Assembly (NCBI RefSeq): GCF_900100385.1
Contig: NZ_FNFC01000003.1
Coordinates: 1-64,000 of the forward strand
Origin: Halovenus aranensis
GTDB lineage: Archaea; Halobacteriota; Halobacteria; Halobacteriales; Haloarculaceae
DNA length: 64,000 bases
Reading direction: 5' to 3'
Part shown: piece after piece, positions 26,783 to 35,245 of the stretch
Layout of the letters: every line of letters begins with the position of its first letter
How positions within the stretch are numbered: position 1 is the stretch's first letter
Notes under the pieces: model-generated
The model's database searches: none
Told to the model about the DNA's origin: nothing
What the model saw: only the letters and a program-made list of their open reading frames with translations
Program-made: the position numbers and the translations under genes

Positions 26783-29700
26783 TTACGTCGAACGCCGCAC
26801 GCCGACCGAGACCGTCGTATCCGCGACAGAGAGGGTCGTCGACTCCGCGGCCTGGTCGTCCCCGGTGACGACATCGCTGGCACGGGTCTCTGTTGCCAGC
26901 TCCTCGCGGTAGCGCTCGACTGCCTCCTCGACGAGCGTGCCGTCGGCGTCGACGGTCAGCACGACCGATTCGTCCATCTCGACGCCGAGGCGGTCGCGCA
27001 GTTTCTGAGCGCGCCGACGGAGGTCGCGATAGACGCCTTCGCGTTTCAGTCCCGTCGTCATCGTCGTGTCGAGGTAGACTGTCCCGTACTCGAAGTCGAC
27101 AGCCTCGACGGCGTCGGGCGTCTCCGTGGTCACTTCGACCATCTCGCCCGTCACGGTCCGTGGTTCTCCGTCGACCGACACCGTCGCCGGGAACTCGGTG
27201 ACCTCGTCCGTCCGGAGCGCTGCTGCGACCGCCGGCGCGCCCTCGCCAAACGCCGGCCCCAGCGCGTCCATCTGGGGTACGGGACTCTCATCGGTCCGGT
27301 CGTACTCACTGGTGACGAGCACCGACTGTGTGTTGAGCCGGTCTTCGAGCAGGTCGCGGTGGTCGCGGACCGCTTTCGCCGTCGTCTCGTCGTCGGTCTC
27401 GACCACGACCTCGACGACCGGCCACCGCCGCTTTCGCCCGGCCCGCTGTCTGGCCGTGGCGGCCGCCTCTTCGAGCGCACTCACCCGTTCGAACCGTCGT
27501 TCCAGCGCCGGGTCCCGGAACCCGTCGACCTCGGGGAGCCCAGTGGCGTGGACGGTGTCGGACCGCCCATCGAGCGCCTGATAGAGCGCCTCGGCCAGAA
27601 ACGGGGTGAACGGAGCGAGCAGTCGCGTTCCTTCGTGGACGACCGTCCCGAGCGTATCGTAGGCAGCCGTCGAGCCGTCCCACACGCGGTCGCGCACGGC
27701 GCTCACGTACGTTCGCGAGACATCTTCGACGAGGAACGAGAGCACCGCGTCGAACGCCCGGTCGGTGCGGCGGTTCTCCATGGCCTCGTCGACCGCTTCG
27801 ACAGTCGTCTGCAGCCGCGAGAGCACCCAGTCGTCGAGTGCAGTCCGCTCTGTGGGAGTCGTCTCCACGGCGCGTGTCGGCGACCGGTCATCGAGGTCCA
27901 TGTACAACAGCGCGAAGCGATAGACGTTCCAGACCACGTCGAGCTTGTCGGCGACGGTCGCGACGCCGCTCATCTCGCTGTCGAGGCCCACGTCTTTGGT
28001 CGGGTTGTGCGAGAGGAGGTGTCCGCGGAGCGCGTCGCGACCGTGTTCCTCGACGACCTCGGGCGGACGCAAGACGTGTCCCGTCGATTTCGACATGGCC
28101 TCTCCGTCGAGCATCGCGAACCCGTGCATCAGCACCTCCTCGTAGGGCGCGCGGTCACCGAAGACGACCCCCATGTACAACTGCATGAGGAACCAGCCAC
28201 GCGTCTGGTCGTGACCCTCGACAACGAGGTCGGCGGGCCAGTGCTCGGGACACTCCGGCGGCCGGGTCCGCTCGGTCGCCCAGGCGGCCACGGCGGAATC
28301 GAACCAGACATCCAGCACATCTTCCTCCCGCCGGGCGGTGTCGCCACACTCGGGGCAGTCGACGGTCAGTGAGTCGACAGTCGGGCGGTGGAGGTCATCC
28401 GGTGTGTCGACTCCGGACAGGGCGGCCAGCTCGGAGGCGTCGCTCACGACCACGTCCTCGCCACATCCCTCACAGACCCACACCGGGACCGGCGTCCCCC
28501 AGTAGCGCTGGCGAGAGACGTTCCAGTCGGGCGCGTCCTCGACCATTGGCCTGAAGCGGTTGTCGCGTGCGTCGTCGGGATACCACGTCGTCTCGCCGAC
28601 GGCGTCGAGAAGGTCGTCTTTGAACTCGTCTACCCGGACGACCCACTGGTCGGCCGCGCGATACACCACCTCCGTCTCGCATCGGGGGCAGTGAGGATAC
28701 TCGTGTTCGTGGCTGTGTGTGGCAAACAGCGCCCCGGCCTGCTCCAGAGCAGACAGTACCTCCCGGCGCAGCTCTGTGACACCGAGCCCGGAAAACGGGC
28801 TCTCGGGTTCGGCGAAGACGCCGGCCTCGTCCAGAGGCGCGTACGCGGGGAGGCCCAACTCGCGTCCGCGCTCGAAGTCTTCCCGACCGAACCCGGGCGC
28901 GGAGTGGACCAGTCCGGTTCTGTCGAGTTCGACATACGGCGCGTGTGCAACGCCGCCATCGCGAGACGGAACCCCCTCGGCCAGGTTGGCAGCCAGTGGG
29001 TTCCGGTACTCCCAGCCGACCAGTTCCTCGCCGCGATAGCGGTCCCGGACGGAGTACGCTTCGACACCGAGTTCGTCGAGAGCCACATCGAGGCAGTCGG
29101 CCGCGAGATAGAGGAGTCCCTCGGGAGTCTCGACGGCCACGTAGGCCGCCTCGCGGTCGACGGCGACGAACTGATTCGCCGTCACCGTCCATGGAGTGGT
29201 GGTCCAGGTGAGCAGGTACCCCTCGCGGTCACAGAGCGGGAACCCGACGTAGGCCGCCGTCGACTCGCGGGTGTCGTAGCCGAGGCGCGTCTCGGCGACA
29301 GACGTTTCACAGTCCGGGCAGGTATTCACCACGCGTCGCTCCCGGCGGAGCAAGTCGCGGTCGTACAACTCTCTGAAGGCCCTCCAGACGACCTCGATGT
29401 ACTCGCTGTCCATCGTCTGATAGGGGTCGTCCCAGTCCATCCAGACCCCGAGGTCGGCGAACTCCTCGTCCATCGACTCGCGCTGGGCCTCGACGAACTC
29501 CCGGCAGTCGGCGACGAAGCGCTCAACGCCGTACTCCGCGACGTCCTGTTTCGACTCGACATTCAACTCCGCTTCGACGCGTCGCTCGACGGGGAGTCCG
29601 TGCGTGTCGTAGCCGGGTCTGGCGAGAACGTTTCGGCCCTGCATCCGGTAGTACCTGAGGAAGGCGTCTTTGAGCACTTTCCCCCAGGCGGTGCCACAAT

Positions 29701-29863
29701 GCATCTGACCGCTGGTGTTCGGGGGACCGTCGACGAAGTAGAACGGCTCACCGTCGGCTGTGGCCCTGGCGGCTTGCTGGGACGCCTCCACGGCGTCCCA
29801 GTGGTCTTTGACGTGCTGTTCGACTCGGTCCGAGTCGTAATGCTCGGGTAGTGTGTCTGTCAT
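26783..29863 (-). CDS. ileS: Isoleucyl-tRNA synthetase
   Basis: 1026 aa class-I synthetase. The HIGH-type site reads PPNTSGQMHCGTAWGK, where HCGT replaces HIGH. The KMSKS loop is DGEAMSKSTGH. Zinc-binding CPDCETSVAETRLGYD and CPHC-like CPRCETEV are present, as is the editing (CP1) region with LTWTTTPWTVTANQFVAV. The C-terminal anticodon domain is complete. It ends 3 nt from the convergent gene at 26780. Confidence 0.97.
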   Translation of the reverse strand: MTDTLPEHYDSDRVEQHVKDHWDAVEASQQAARATADGEPFYFVDGPPNTSGQMHCGTAWGKVLKDAFLRYYRMQGRNVLARPGYDTHGLPVERRVEAELNVESKQDVAEYGVERFVADCREFVEAQRESMDEEFADLGVWMDWDDPYQTMDSEYIEVVWRAFRELYDRDLLRRERRVVNTCPDCETSVAETRLGYDTRESTAAYVGFPLCDREGYLLTWTTTPWTVTANQFVAVDREAAYVAVETPEGLLYLAADCLDVALDELGVEAYSVRDRYRGEELVGWEYRNPLAANLAEGVPSRDGGVAHAPYVELDRTGLVHSAPGFGREDFERGRELGLPAYAPLDEAGVFAEPESPFSGLGVTELRREVLSALEQAGALFATHSHEHEYPHCPRCETEVVYRAADQWVVRVDEFKDDLLDAVGETTWYPDDARDNRFRPMVEDAPDWNVSRQRYWGTPVPVWVCEGCGEDVVVSDASELAALSGVDTPDDLHRPTVDSLTVDCPECGDTARREEDVLDVWFDSAVAAWATERTRPPECPEHWPADLVVEGHDQTRGWFLMQLYMGVVFGDRAPYEEVLMHGFAMLDGEAMSKSTGHVLRPPEVVEEHGRDALRGHLLSHNPTKDVGLDSEMSGVATVADKLDVVWNVYRFALLYMDLDDRSPTRAVETTPTERTALDDWVLSRLQTTVEAVDEAMENRRTDRAFDAVLSFLVEDVSRTYVSAVRDRVWDGSTAAYDTLGTVVHEGTRLLAPFTPFLAEALYQALDGRSDTVHATGLPEVDGFRDPALERRFERVSALEEAAATARQRAGRKRRWPVVEVVVETDDETTAKAVRDHRDLLEDRLNTQSVLVTSEYDRTDESPVPQMDALGPAFGEGAPAVAAALRTDEVTEFPATVSVDGEPRTVTGEMVEVTTETPDAVEAVDFEYGTVYLDTTMTTGLKREGVYRDLRRRAQKLRDRLGVEMDESVVLTVDADGTLVEEAVERYREELATETRASDVVTGDDQAAESTTLSVADTTVSVGVRRST

Positions 29864-30124
29864 CGTATCTGTTTTTGTACATACGCGTGGCTGGCGAGCA
29901 ATGCGAACCGTCGTGGTCCTTACGAACGGCGTTCCTCCGAGACAGCAGAACCGAGACTTGTCGCTGGAAGGTCGCTGTCTTCGAATTTCGACCGAACAGA
30001 AGGAGATGAATCTGGTGCCCCGTTACGGGGCAATACTGGTGCAAGCGCGCCCGCCGGAGAGGGCTTTACACCTCATCTTACATTTTCCTTACTCGTCATA
30101 GTATATAAACATTTCGCGAATCAG
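29864..30124 (-). promoter_or_regulatory. Probable long leader of ileS
   Basis: No TATA element fits 25-30 nt before ATG 29863. The best one, TTTATATAC on the minus strand at about 30101-30109, would give a leader of about 215 nt. The leader contains a stable hairpin at 30016-30032 (7-bp stem, TGCCCCG/CGGGGCA, loop TTA). Minus-strand reading frames here are not protein-like. Confidence 0.4.
30016..30032. repeat. Perfect 7-bp hairpin upstream of ileS
   Basis: TGCCCCG (30016-30022) pairs with CGGGGCA (30026-30032) around a TTA loop. Confidence 0.6.
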
Positions 30125-30907
30125 CTATCGAACGACACCGTCGACGAGGAGGTACTCCACGCGGACGGTGTTGTCGGCAAACCACTCCTGGAGGCAATCG
30201 AGGGCATCGTGTCGGAGTCGCTCTCTGGACTGTTCCTGGTCGAGTCGCTGGAGAGCGGGCGAAAGCGGGCCGGCCTCCTCGGCGAACTCCTGCCAGAAGT
30301 GCTGTGGCGAGACGTACCGGAACCTGAGGACACGCCGCTGGAAGCTGAGTTCACACCGGTCGCCGAGTATCTCTCGGACGAACTGTGGCGTCCCCCACCG
30401 CAGGTGTCCGCGAGGGTCGTGGTCCGGGTAGGTGGCGTGGTCGGTGAGGATGTCCGTCAGCGCGCCGACGAGACCGTTTGGCGACCACGCCGTGAAGGCA
30501 ATCTGACCGCCCTGACGAGTCACGCGACACATCTCGGCTGCGGCCTCGTCGGCGGCCGGCGCGAACACGTGCCCGAAGTTCGACATCGCGGCGTCGAATC
30601 GGTCGTCGTCGAACGGGAGCGATTCCGCGTCACCCTCAGTCCAGTGGATGTCGTCGTAGGCGGCCAGTCCCGCGTTCCGGCCGGCGAGTTCGAGCATCGG
30701 CTGGCTGGCGTCGAGGCCGACCACGTCTGCGCCCCGTCTGCGTGCAGTGAGTGCGACGTTGCCGGTTCCACAGCCCACGTCGAGGACGCGGTCGTCTGGG
30801 CCGATACCGGCCGTACTGACCAGTCGGGCGGTCGCAGGCAACAGGTTCGACGCGAGCGATGGATACTGCCTGGTCGACCAGATATGTGTGTCTCTGGACT
30901 CGGACAT
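30125..30907 (-). CDS. Class I SAM-dependent methyltransferase (UbiE/methyltransferase_11 type)
   Basis: 260 aa. Motif I is DRVLDVGCGTGNVAL, motif II VVGLDAS, then EGDAESLPFDDDRFDAAMSNFGHVFAP and GGQIAFTAWSPNG. Acceptor unknown; such proteins methylate small molecules or lipids. ATG at 30907 is preferred over an in-frame GTG at 30913. It reads in the same direction as gnd, 49 nt after it. Confidence 0.82.
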   Translation of the reverse strand: MSESRDTHIWSTRQYPSLASNLLPATARLVSTAGIGPDDRVLDVGCGTGNVALTARRRGADVVGLDASQPMLELAGRNAGLAAYDDIHWTEGDAESLPFDDDRFDAAMSNFGHVFAPAADEAAAEMCRVTRQGGQIAFTAWSPNGLVGALTDILTDHATYPDHDPRGHLRWGTPQFVREILGDRCELSFQRRVLRFRYVSPQHFWQEFAEEAGPLSPALQRLDQEQSRERLRHDALDCLQEWFADNTVRVEYLLVDGVVR

Positions 30908-30956
30908 TATCACAGCACAGGGGAGGGAGCTAATTCAATCTGTGCTCTCGGGACAG

Positions 30957-31847
30957 TCAGGTACGGCGGACCTCGTGGCGGCCAAAGCCGTATCGCAGTC
31001 TGTTCACGAGCCGACGGGAGAAGCGGTCGTTTCTGCTCGCGAACCGCTCGGCGAGGGACTGGTAGATGAGCGGGAGCGGGACCCCCTGTTCGAGTGCTTC
31101 CTGGACGGTCCAGGTCCCGGTCGACCCGCCGGCGACGTGGTCGGCTACGTCACCGAGGTCGCCACCCTCCTCACGGAACGCTTCCTCACAGAGTTCGAGC
31201 AGCCACGAGCGGATGACTGCGCCGTTGTTCCAGGTTTTCGCGACGGATTCGAGGTCGAGGTCGTACCGCCCCTCCTGGAGCAGTTCGAACCCCTCGCCGT
31301 ACGCCTGCATGAGCGCGTATTCGACGCCGTTGTGCACCATCTTGACGTAGTGTCCCGCTCCGCTCTCGCCCATCCTGTCGTGACCCTGTGGTCCGGTCGC
31401 CACAGCGTCGAACACCGGTTCGAGTTCCTCGTAGGCCCACGCCGGCCCACCGACCATGAGCGAAAAGCCCAACTCGGCGCCAGCAGGCCCGCCACTGGTG
31501 CCACAGTCGAGATAGGCCGCCTCGGTACCATCTGCCCGGCGAACCGAGTCCTCGAAATGCGAGTTCCCGCCGTCGACGACGATATCATGCGTGTCGAGTG
31601 ACGGCTCCAGTTCGTCGAGAGCGGCATCGACTGGGTCGCCTGCTGGCACCATCAGCCAGATGCGTTTCTCGGCACCGAGCTGGTCGGTCATCGCCGCGAG
31701 GGAGTCCGCTCCCGAGGCACCGGTCGCTTCGGCTCGCTCGACAGCCGCTTCGTCTACGTCGAACGCGACAACGTCGTGACCCGCAGAGCATACCCGGTCG
31801 ACGACAATCTGTCCCATCCGGCCGAGGCCGATAACTCCGAGTTCCAT
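30957..31847 (-). CDS. gnd: 6-phosphogluconate dehydrogenase, decarboxylating
   Basis: 296 aa short-form enzyme of the oxidative pentose phosphate pathway, which haloarchaea use to make ribulose-5-phosphate. The nucleotide motif GVIGLGRMGQ is followed by FDVDEAAVE, where the acidic residue suggests NAD preference. GDP...DGGNSHFEDS, GTSGGPAGAELGFSLMVGG and the catalytic HYVKMVHNGVEYA region match. ATG at 31847 leaves the natural N-terminus; an alternative start is 31856. Confidence 0.93.
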   Translation of the reverse strand: MELGVIGLGRMGQIVVDRVCSAGHDVVAFDVDEAAVERAEATGASGADSLAAMTDQLGAEKRIWLMVPAGDPVDAALDELEPSLDTHDIVVDGGNSHFEDSVRRADGTEAAYLDCGTSGGPAGAELGFSLMVGGPAWAYEELEPVFDAVATGPQGHDRMGESGAGHYVKMVHNGVEYALMQAYGEGFELLQEGRYDLDLESVAKTWNNGAVIRSWLLELCEEAFREEGGDLGDVADHVAGGSTGTWTVQEALEQGVPLPLIYQSLAERFASRNDRFSRRLVNRLRYGFGRHEVRRT

Positions 31848-31936
31848 ATCTGTCACTCACAGGGCGGGAAAGTAGTGGTTGTGATTCACGCCAGCAGTAT
31901 CTCTGTTCGTCCTCAAAAAGACGGGAAAGATGTGGT

Positions 31937-31966
31937 GGGGGGTGGGGAAAGAGGGGGGAAGGGGGG
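31937..31966 (+). repeat. G-quadruplex-forming tract
   Basis: Four G-runs of 6, 4, 6 and 6 bases with loops of 1, 5 and 2 bases (GGGGGG-T-GGGG-AAAGA-GGGGGG-AA-GGGGGG). It lies between gnd (start 31847) and the PH-domain gene (stop 32046), both minus strand; RNA of that strand would be C-rich. Confidence 0.8.
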
Positions 31967-31971
31967 AAGTG

Positions 31972-31988
31972 GCACCCAAAACGGGTGC
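31972..31988. terminator. Hairpin next to the G-tract
   Basis: GCACCC (31972-31977) and GGGTGC (31983-31988) form a perfect 6-bp stem with loop AAAAC. On the minus strand it follows the PH-domain gene stop by about 57 nt and precedes a pyrimidine-rich tract, so it may end that transcript. Confidence 0.45.
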
Positions 31989-32045
31989 ATCAGGGGTTAG
32001 ATGGGTATTTTATAAGAACTTTCTGGTCTGGTCGTCGTCCCGCGG

Positions 32046-33533
32046 TCAGTCTCCGGGGCGTACAGAGCGTCGCTTGGTCGTTTGGCGCTCTCGTGCCGAG
32101 AGCTGGAACCTGTCGTGGACCGTCTCGTGTAGCTGACGTGCCGCCTCGATATCTATGTCGAGTGCGACACCGTTACCGCCCCAGAACCCGCCGGAACTCG
32201 CCGTATCGACGACCAGCGTGCCGAGCCGGCGGCGTCGCTGGAAGACCGTCTGTGACACAGAGACCGTCTGTACCCGGTAGTAAGGCACAATTGTCGTCCG
32301 CCGGGTCCAGAATCCCGACCGGGTGATGACGTAGTTATCGTCGCAGTAGTACCCGAGGTTCGCCCACTTGAGGTGGGCCGCAGGCGGGACCAGTACCCAG
32401 AGGGCAACCCCAAGGTACCAGTCAGCCAGCGTGCCGGTCGCCAGATGCACACTGCCGAGAAGCGCGACCAGTATTCCGACGACAATCGTGTACCGTCCGA
32501 CGTAGCGAACCCGTGCACGCTTTGGCGGCCGACTGAACGATATTTCCCCGAAGTTCTCGATAGTGCGGGCGAGTTCGAACAGTCGAGCCTGCTTGGCGAT
32601 GGGAATAGCAGACTCGATATCGTCGCTGCCCTGTCCGGGGGCGTATCCCGCCGTTTCGATAGCGAGATTGCCATAGCCAACAGCCCGGGCGATGACGTTT
32701 TCCCGAATCATCAGCGTCTGAATCTTCGAGAGCGGTATCGTCCCGTTGTACTGCTGGAGGAGTCCACGCTGGTAGCGCAACTCGTCTTCGTGGCGAACGA
32801 GTCGAAACCCGTAGTACCGCAACACCGCTTGAATGCCACTGAGGACCCACAAAACGACCAATGCAACTGCAGCGAGCGCGGGGCCCAAAAACAGTAACAC
32901 GGCGAGTCGTGGCGACACCTGCTCGGCGGCGACCGGTGTTCCGAGGACGACAAAGAGGAGCACCACCAGTCCAAACAGGTTGAAATTCGCCGACGTGAGG
33001 CCGAGAACAGTGAGTTCGCTGCTATCGAGGTCGAACAGCGCATCGTCAGACCCGCCGGGGTCACGTTCCGACTCGCCGTGTTTGCGCTCGCTGACGATTT
33101 CCTGTATCCGCGTCGCCTCTTGGCGTTCGACATACCGGAGCCGTGCCTCTGTCTCACCGCCGCCTGCTGTTTCGAGTCGTACCTCGGCGATACCCAGTGC
33201 GCGCTGGAACACGTTCTGTGCGATATCGACGTTCTGGATGCGGTCGAACGGAATCTCTCGCTCGCGCCGTGAGAAGACGCCCGAGTATATATCGAACGTG
33301 TCCGGCGAGATGCTGTATTCGTACCGTTTGACGTAGGCCAACTCCCAGATGGCAACTGCAGCGAGCCCGAGCAAGACAAACGAGACAAGCACGATGAGGT
33401 CCATCCCCGAGCTGCCAGCACTCCCCTGACCGCCGTCGCCAGTCGAGAACAGCGCCGAGATGACCACGATACCGACGATTCGATACGCGTTCTCCAGAAT
33501 CCGGTATGGAACAGAGCGGTAATCGAGGTTCAT
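32046..33533 (-). CDS. PH-domain (bPH2/DUF304) membrane protein, YdbT-like
   Basis: 495 aa with repeated bPH2 units, each made of a hydrophobic helix pair and a beta-rich module. Diagnostic strings are DTFDIYSGVFSRREREIPFDRIQNVDI, RYQRGLLQQYNGTIPLSKIQTLMI and VITRSGFWTRRTTIVPYYRVQTVSV: three PH-like modules. Bacterial YdbS/YdbT pairs have the same layout. Function unknown. It overlaps nothing but starts 2 nt after the partner stop. Confidence 0.85.
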   Translation of the reverse strand: MNLDYRSVPYRILENAYRIVGIVVISALFSTGDGGQGSAGSSGMDLIVLVSFVLLGLAAVAIWELAYVKRYEYSISPDTFDIYSGVFSRREREIPFDRIQNVDIAQNVFQRALGIAEVRLETAGGGETEARLRYVERQEATRIQEIVSERKHGESERDPGGSDDALFDLDSSELTVLGLTSANFNLFGLVVLLFVVLGTPVAAEQVSPRLAVLLFLGPALAAVALVVLWVLSGIQAVLRYYGFRLVRHEDELRYQRGLLQQYNGTIPLSKIQTLMIRENVIARAVGYGNLAIETAGYAPGQGSDDIESAIPIAKQARLFELARTIENFGEISFSRPPKRARVRYVGRYTIVVGILVALLGSVHLATGTLADWYLGVALWVLVPPAAHLKWANLGYYCDDNYVITRSGFWTRRTTIVPYYRVQTVSVSQTVFQRRRRLGTLVVDTASSGGFWGGNGVALDIDIEAARQLHETVHDRFQLSARERQTTKRRSVRPGD

Positions 33534-33535
33534 CG

Positions 33536-34327
33536 TCAGACGGCGTCGTCTCCCTCGGCCTCGATTGCGAGTTCTTTCACCCGACGTTGCAAGTCTCGAG
33601 CCTCAGTCGGTTTGAGCCCGGGTATCGACACGTCAGCACCTCGCGAGCCGGCGGTGTAGACGACCAGCGTCGACAGCCCCAACAGCCGCTCGACCGGACT
33701 CCTGCTCGTGTCGACGTGCTGGACGCGGACGTAGGGAACGAGTGACTGGACGTGTGTGACGACGCCGCGTTCGAGATAAATCGCGTCCGCTCGAATCTGG
33801 TAGACCCAAAGCCGGTAGTGGAGAACAACCCACACGAACCCCACGAGCAAAAGTGCGCCAGTCACAGCCCCGGACCACAGCGGCGCGACGTTCAGCGCAC
33901 CCAGCCCCCAGACCGACACCAGGCCGGCAACGAGTGCAGTGACGATGACCCTGAGCGCCCAGCGAATCTGGACGAGAGGGTTGAGCGAGCGCCGGTCGGT
34001 CGTGTATTCGTGGAGTTTCTCGGCCGGGATTTCTCCCGACAACAGCGTTTCACCAGACGGCAGATACGCGCCGAGGTCGACCCAGTCGTCGGCCCCGGTT
34101 GCCTCCTCGGCTATCGAGACGGCAGCGGTGGACTCGTCTTGCAACCGCCGTTCGGACGTTACAGCCGGGTCGGCACTGTCGGTCTCCGGGCCGGAGTTCG
34201 GTGGTTCGACTGTGCGCTCGCCCTGCCAGGGACGTTGCCCGTCAGTGCCGGAGCCATCGCGGTCACGACTCTCGTCTCGACGCCCGGCCGACGACCGGTC
34301 GTCGATGTCGTCGTGTCCCTCAGTCAT
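33536..34327 (-). CDS. PH-domain (bPH2/DUF304) membrane protein, YdbS-like
   Basis: 263 aa: a long acidic/Ser/Arg-rich disordered N-terminus (about 85 residues), two hydrophobic helices ([37 protein letters not shown]), then a PH module [31 protein letters not shown]. It pairs with the larger gene (2-nt gap), as ydbS with ydbT. ATG at 34327. Confidence 0.82.
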   Translation of the reverse strand: MTEGHDDIDDRSSAGRRDESRDRDGSGTDGQRPWQGERTVEPPNSGPETDSADPAVTSERRLQDESTAAVSIAEEATGADDWVDLGAYLPSGETLLSGEIPAEKLHEYTTDRRSLNPLVQIRWALRVIVTALVAGLVSVWGLGALNVAPLWSGAVTGALLLVGFVWVVLHYRLWVYQIRADAIYLERGVVTHVQSLVPYVRVQHVDTSRSPVERLLGLSTLVVYTAGSRGADVSIPGLKPTEARDLQRRVKELAIEAEGDDAV

Positions 34328-34545
34328 TGGTGATACTCGGGCCGGTACACTGTTAAGTTCCGGGGTGTGCGACAGGAGTCGCGGCCGCGAGATTCCCAGC
34401 ATCAAAACCTATAATCCAGCTTTATAATCCTCTAACTGCATACAATAATATTCAAATAATGATTTATCGATAATTACAACTAAAATAGACGTGAGCGAGA
34501 GAAACAGACAAAGGGAGTACTGCCATGTTCACGACTCGATGGACA

Positions 34546-34587
34546 ACTTTAATATATGTCGGTATTATCTGTTAAGTGCACTAATAC
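34546..34587 (+). promoter_or_regulatory. Promoter and candidate autorepressor operator of padR
   Basis: TATA region ACTTTAATATATG at 34546-34558 is followed by an inverted repeat GTATTA (34562-34567) / TAATAC (34582-34587) that covers the expected transcript start and touches the ATG. The 260-nt gap 34328-34587 is AT-rich and shows nothing else. Confidence 0.5.
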
Positions 34588-34863
34588 ATGTACGACTTGA
34601 CGGGATTCCAGCGGGACCTGCTTTACGTGGTCGCGGGAAAGGAGGAGCCACACGGGCTCGCTATCAAGGAGGAACTGGAGAACTATTACGAGAGTGAGAT
34701 TCACCACGGTCGTCTGTATCCGAATCTCGATACGCTCGTCGAAAAAGGTCTCGTCGAGAAGGGCCAACGCGACAGGCGGACGAACACGTACGTTCTCACG
34801 CGCCGTGGCGACCGAGAAATCGAGGCGCGCGACGAGTGGGAACGACAGTATGTCGACAAGTAG
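34588..34863 (+). CDS. PadR-family transcription regulator
   Basis: 91 aa, winged-helix only: DLTGFQRDLLYVVAGKEEPHGLAIKEEL, then IHHGRLYPNLDTLVEKGLVEKG and wing RRTNTYVLTRRGDREIE. It lacks the C-terminal dimer helix of the larger PadR group. PadR proteins commonly repress their own promoter, which fits the inverted repeat at its start. Confidence 0.88.
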   Translation: MYDLTGFQRDLLYVVAGKEEPHGLAIKEELENYYESEIHHGRLYPNLDTLVEKGLVEKGQRDRRTNTYVLTRRGDREIEARDEWERQYVDK

Positions 34864-34976
34864 CTGCTCTCAGGCTTCTCCGAGGACTTTGTCTGTCGTC
34901 TGCTATCTTTGAACTTGGTTTTTAGACTGGGTACATTCCCGGAAGCTTCATACTCGGCTCGATAATACGGGCGAGC

Positions 34977-35195
34977 ATGGAGTTGACACGCGGCCTCTTT
35001 CCGAAGCTGCTCGTCGGGACGTTCGTGGTGGCGATTCTGTCGTTCGTGGTTCGCGGATTCAGCCAGCTTGCCGTCGGACAAGAGACCGCACAGGTGCTGT
35101 CTGCGCCATTCTTTGTCCTTGCGTTCGGGCTCGCTGTCCTCGCGTTCGTGCTCTCTGTCCTCGTGCAACTCGGCGTCGTCGACACTGACGCCTGA
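34977..35195 (+). CDS. 72-aa membrane protein with two helices
   Basis: Helices LLVGTFVVAILSFVVRGF and APFFVLAFGLAVLAFVLSVLVQLGVV around a short acidic link. A T-rich element near 34917-34927 may serve as terminator for padR and promoter here. Function unknown. Confidence 0.65.
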   Translation: MELTRGLFPKLLVGTFVVAILSFVVRGFSQLAVGQETAQVLSAPFFVLAFGLAVLAFVLSVLVQLGVVDTDA

Positions 35196-35245
35196 AACTG
35201 ATTGTACACGCGACAGGGCCGGGCACAAACGCTGTTCGGTCGGCG

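Noticed and set aside
26783-29863. Broken HIGH motif in IleRS (HCGT)
   Set aside because: The rest of the enzyme is intact, including KMSKS and zinc sites; variation of HIGH in archaeal class-I synthetases is tolerated, so it is not called a pseudogene.
29748-30044. 98-codon minus strand frame upstream of ileS
   Set aside because: Product is basic and His/Arg-rich, overlaps the ileS N-terminus, and has no promoter at the right distance.
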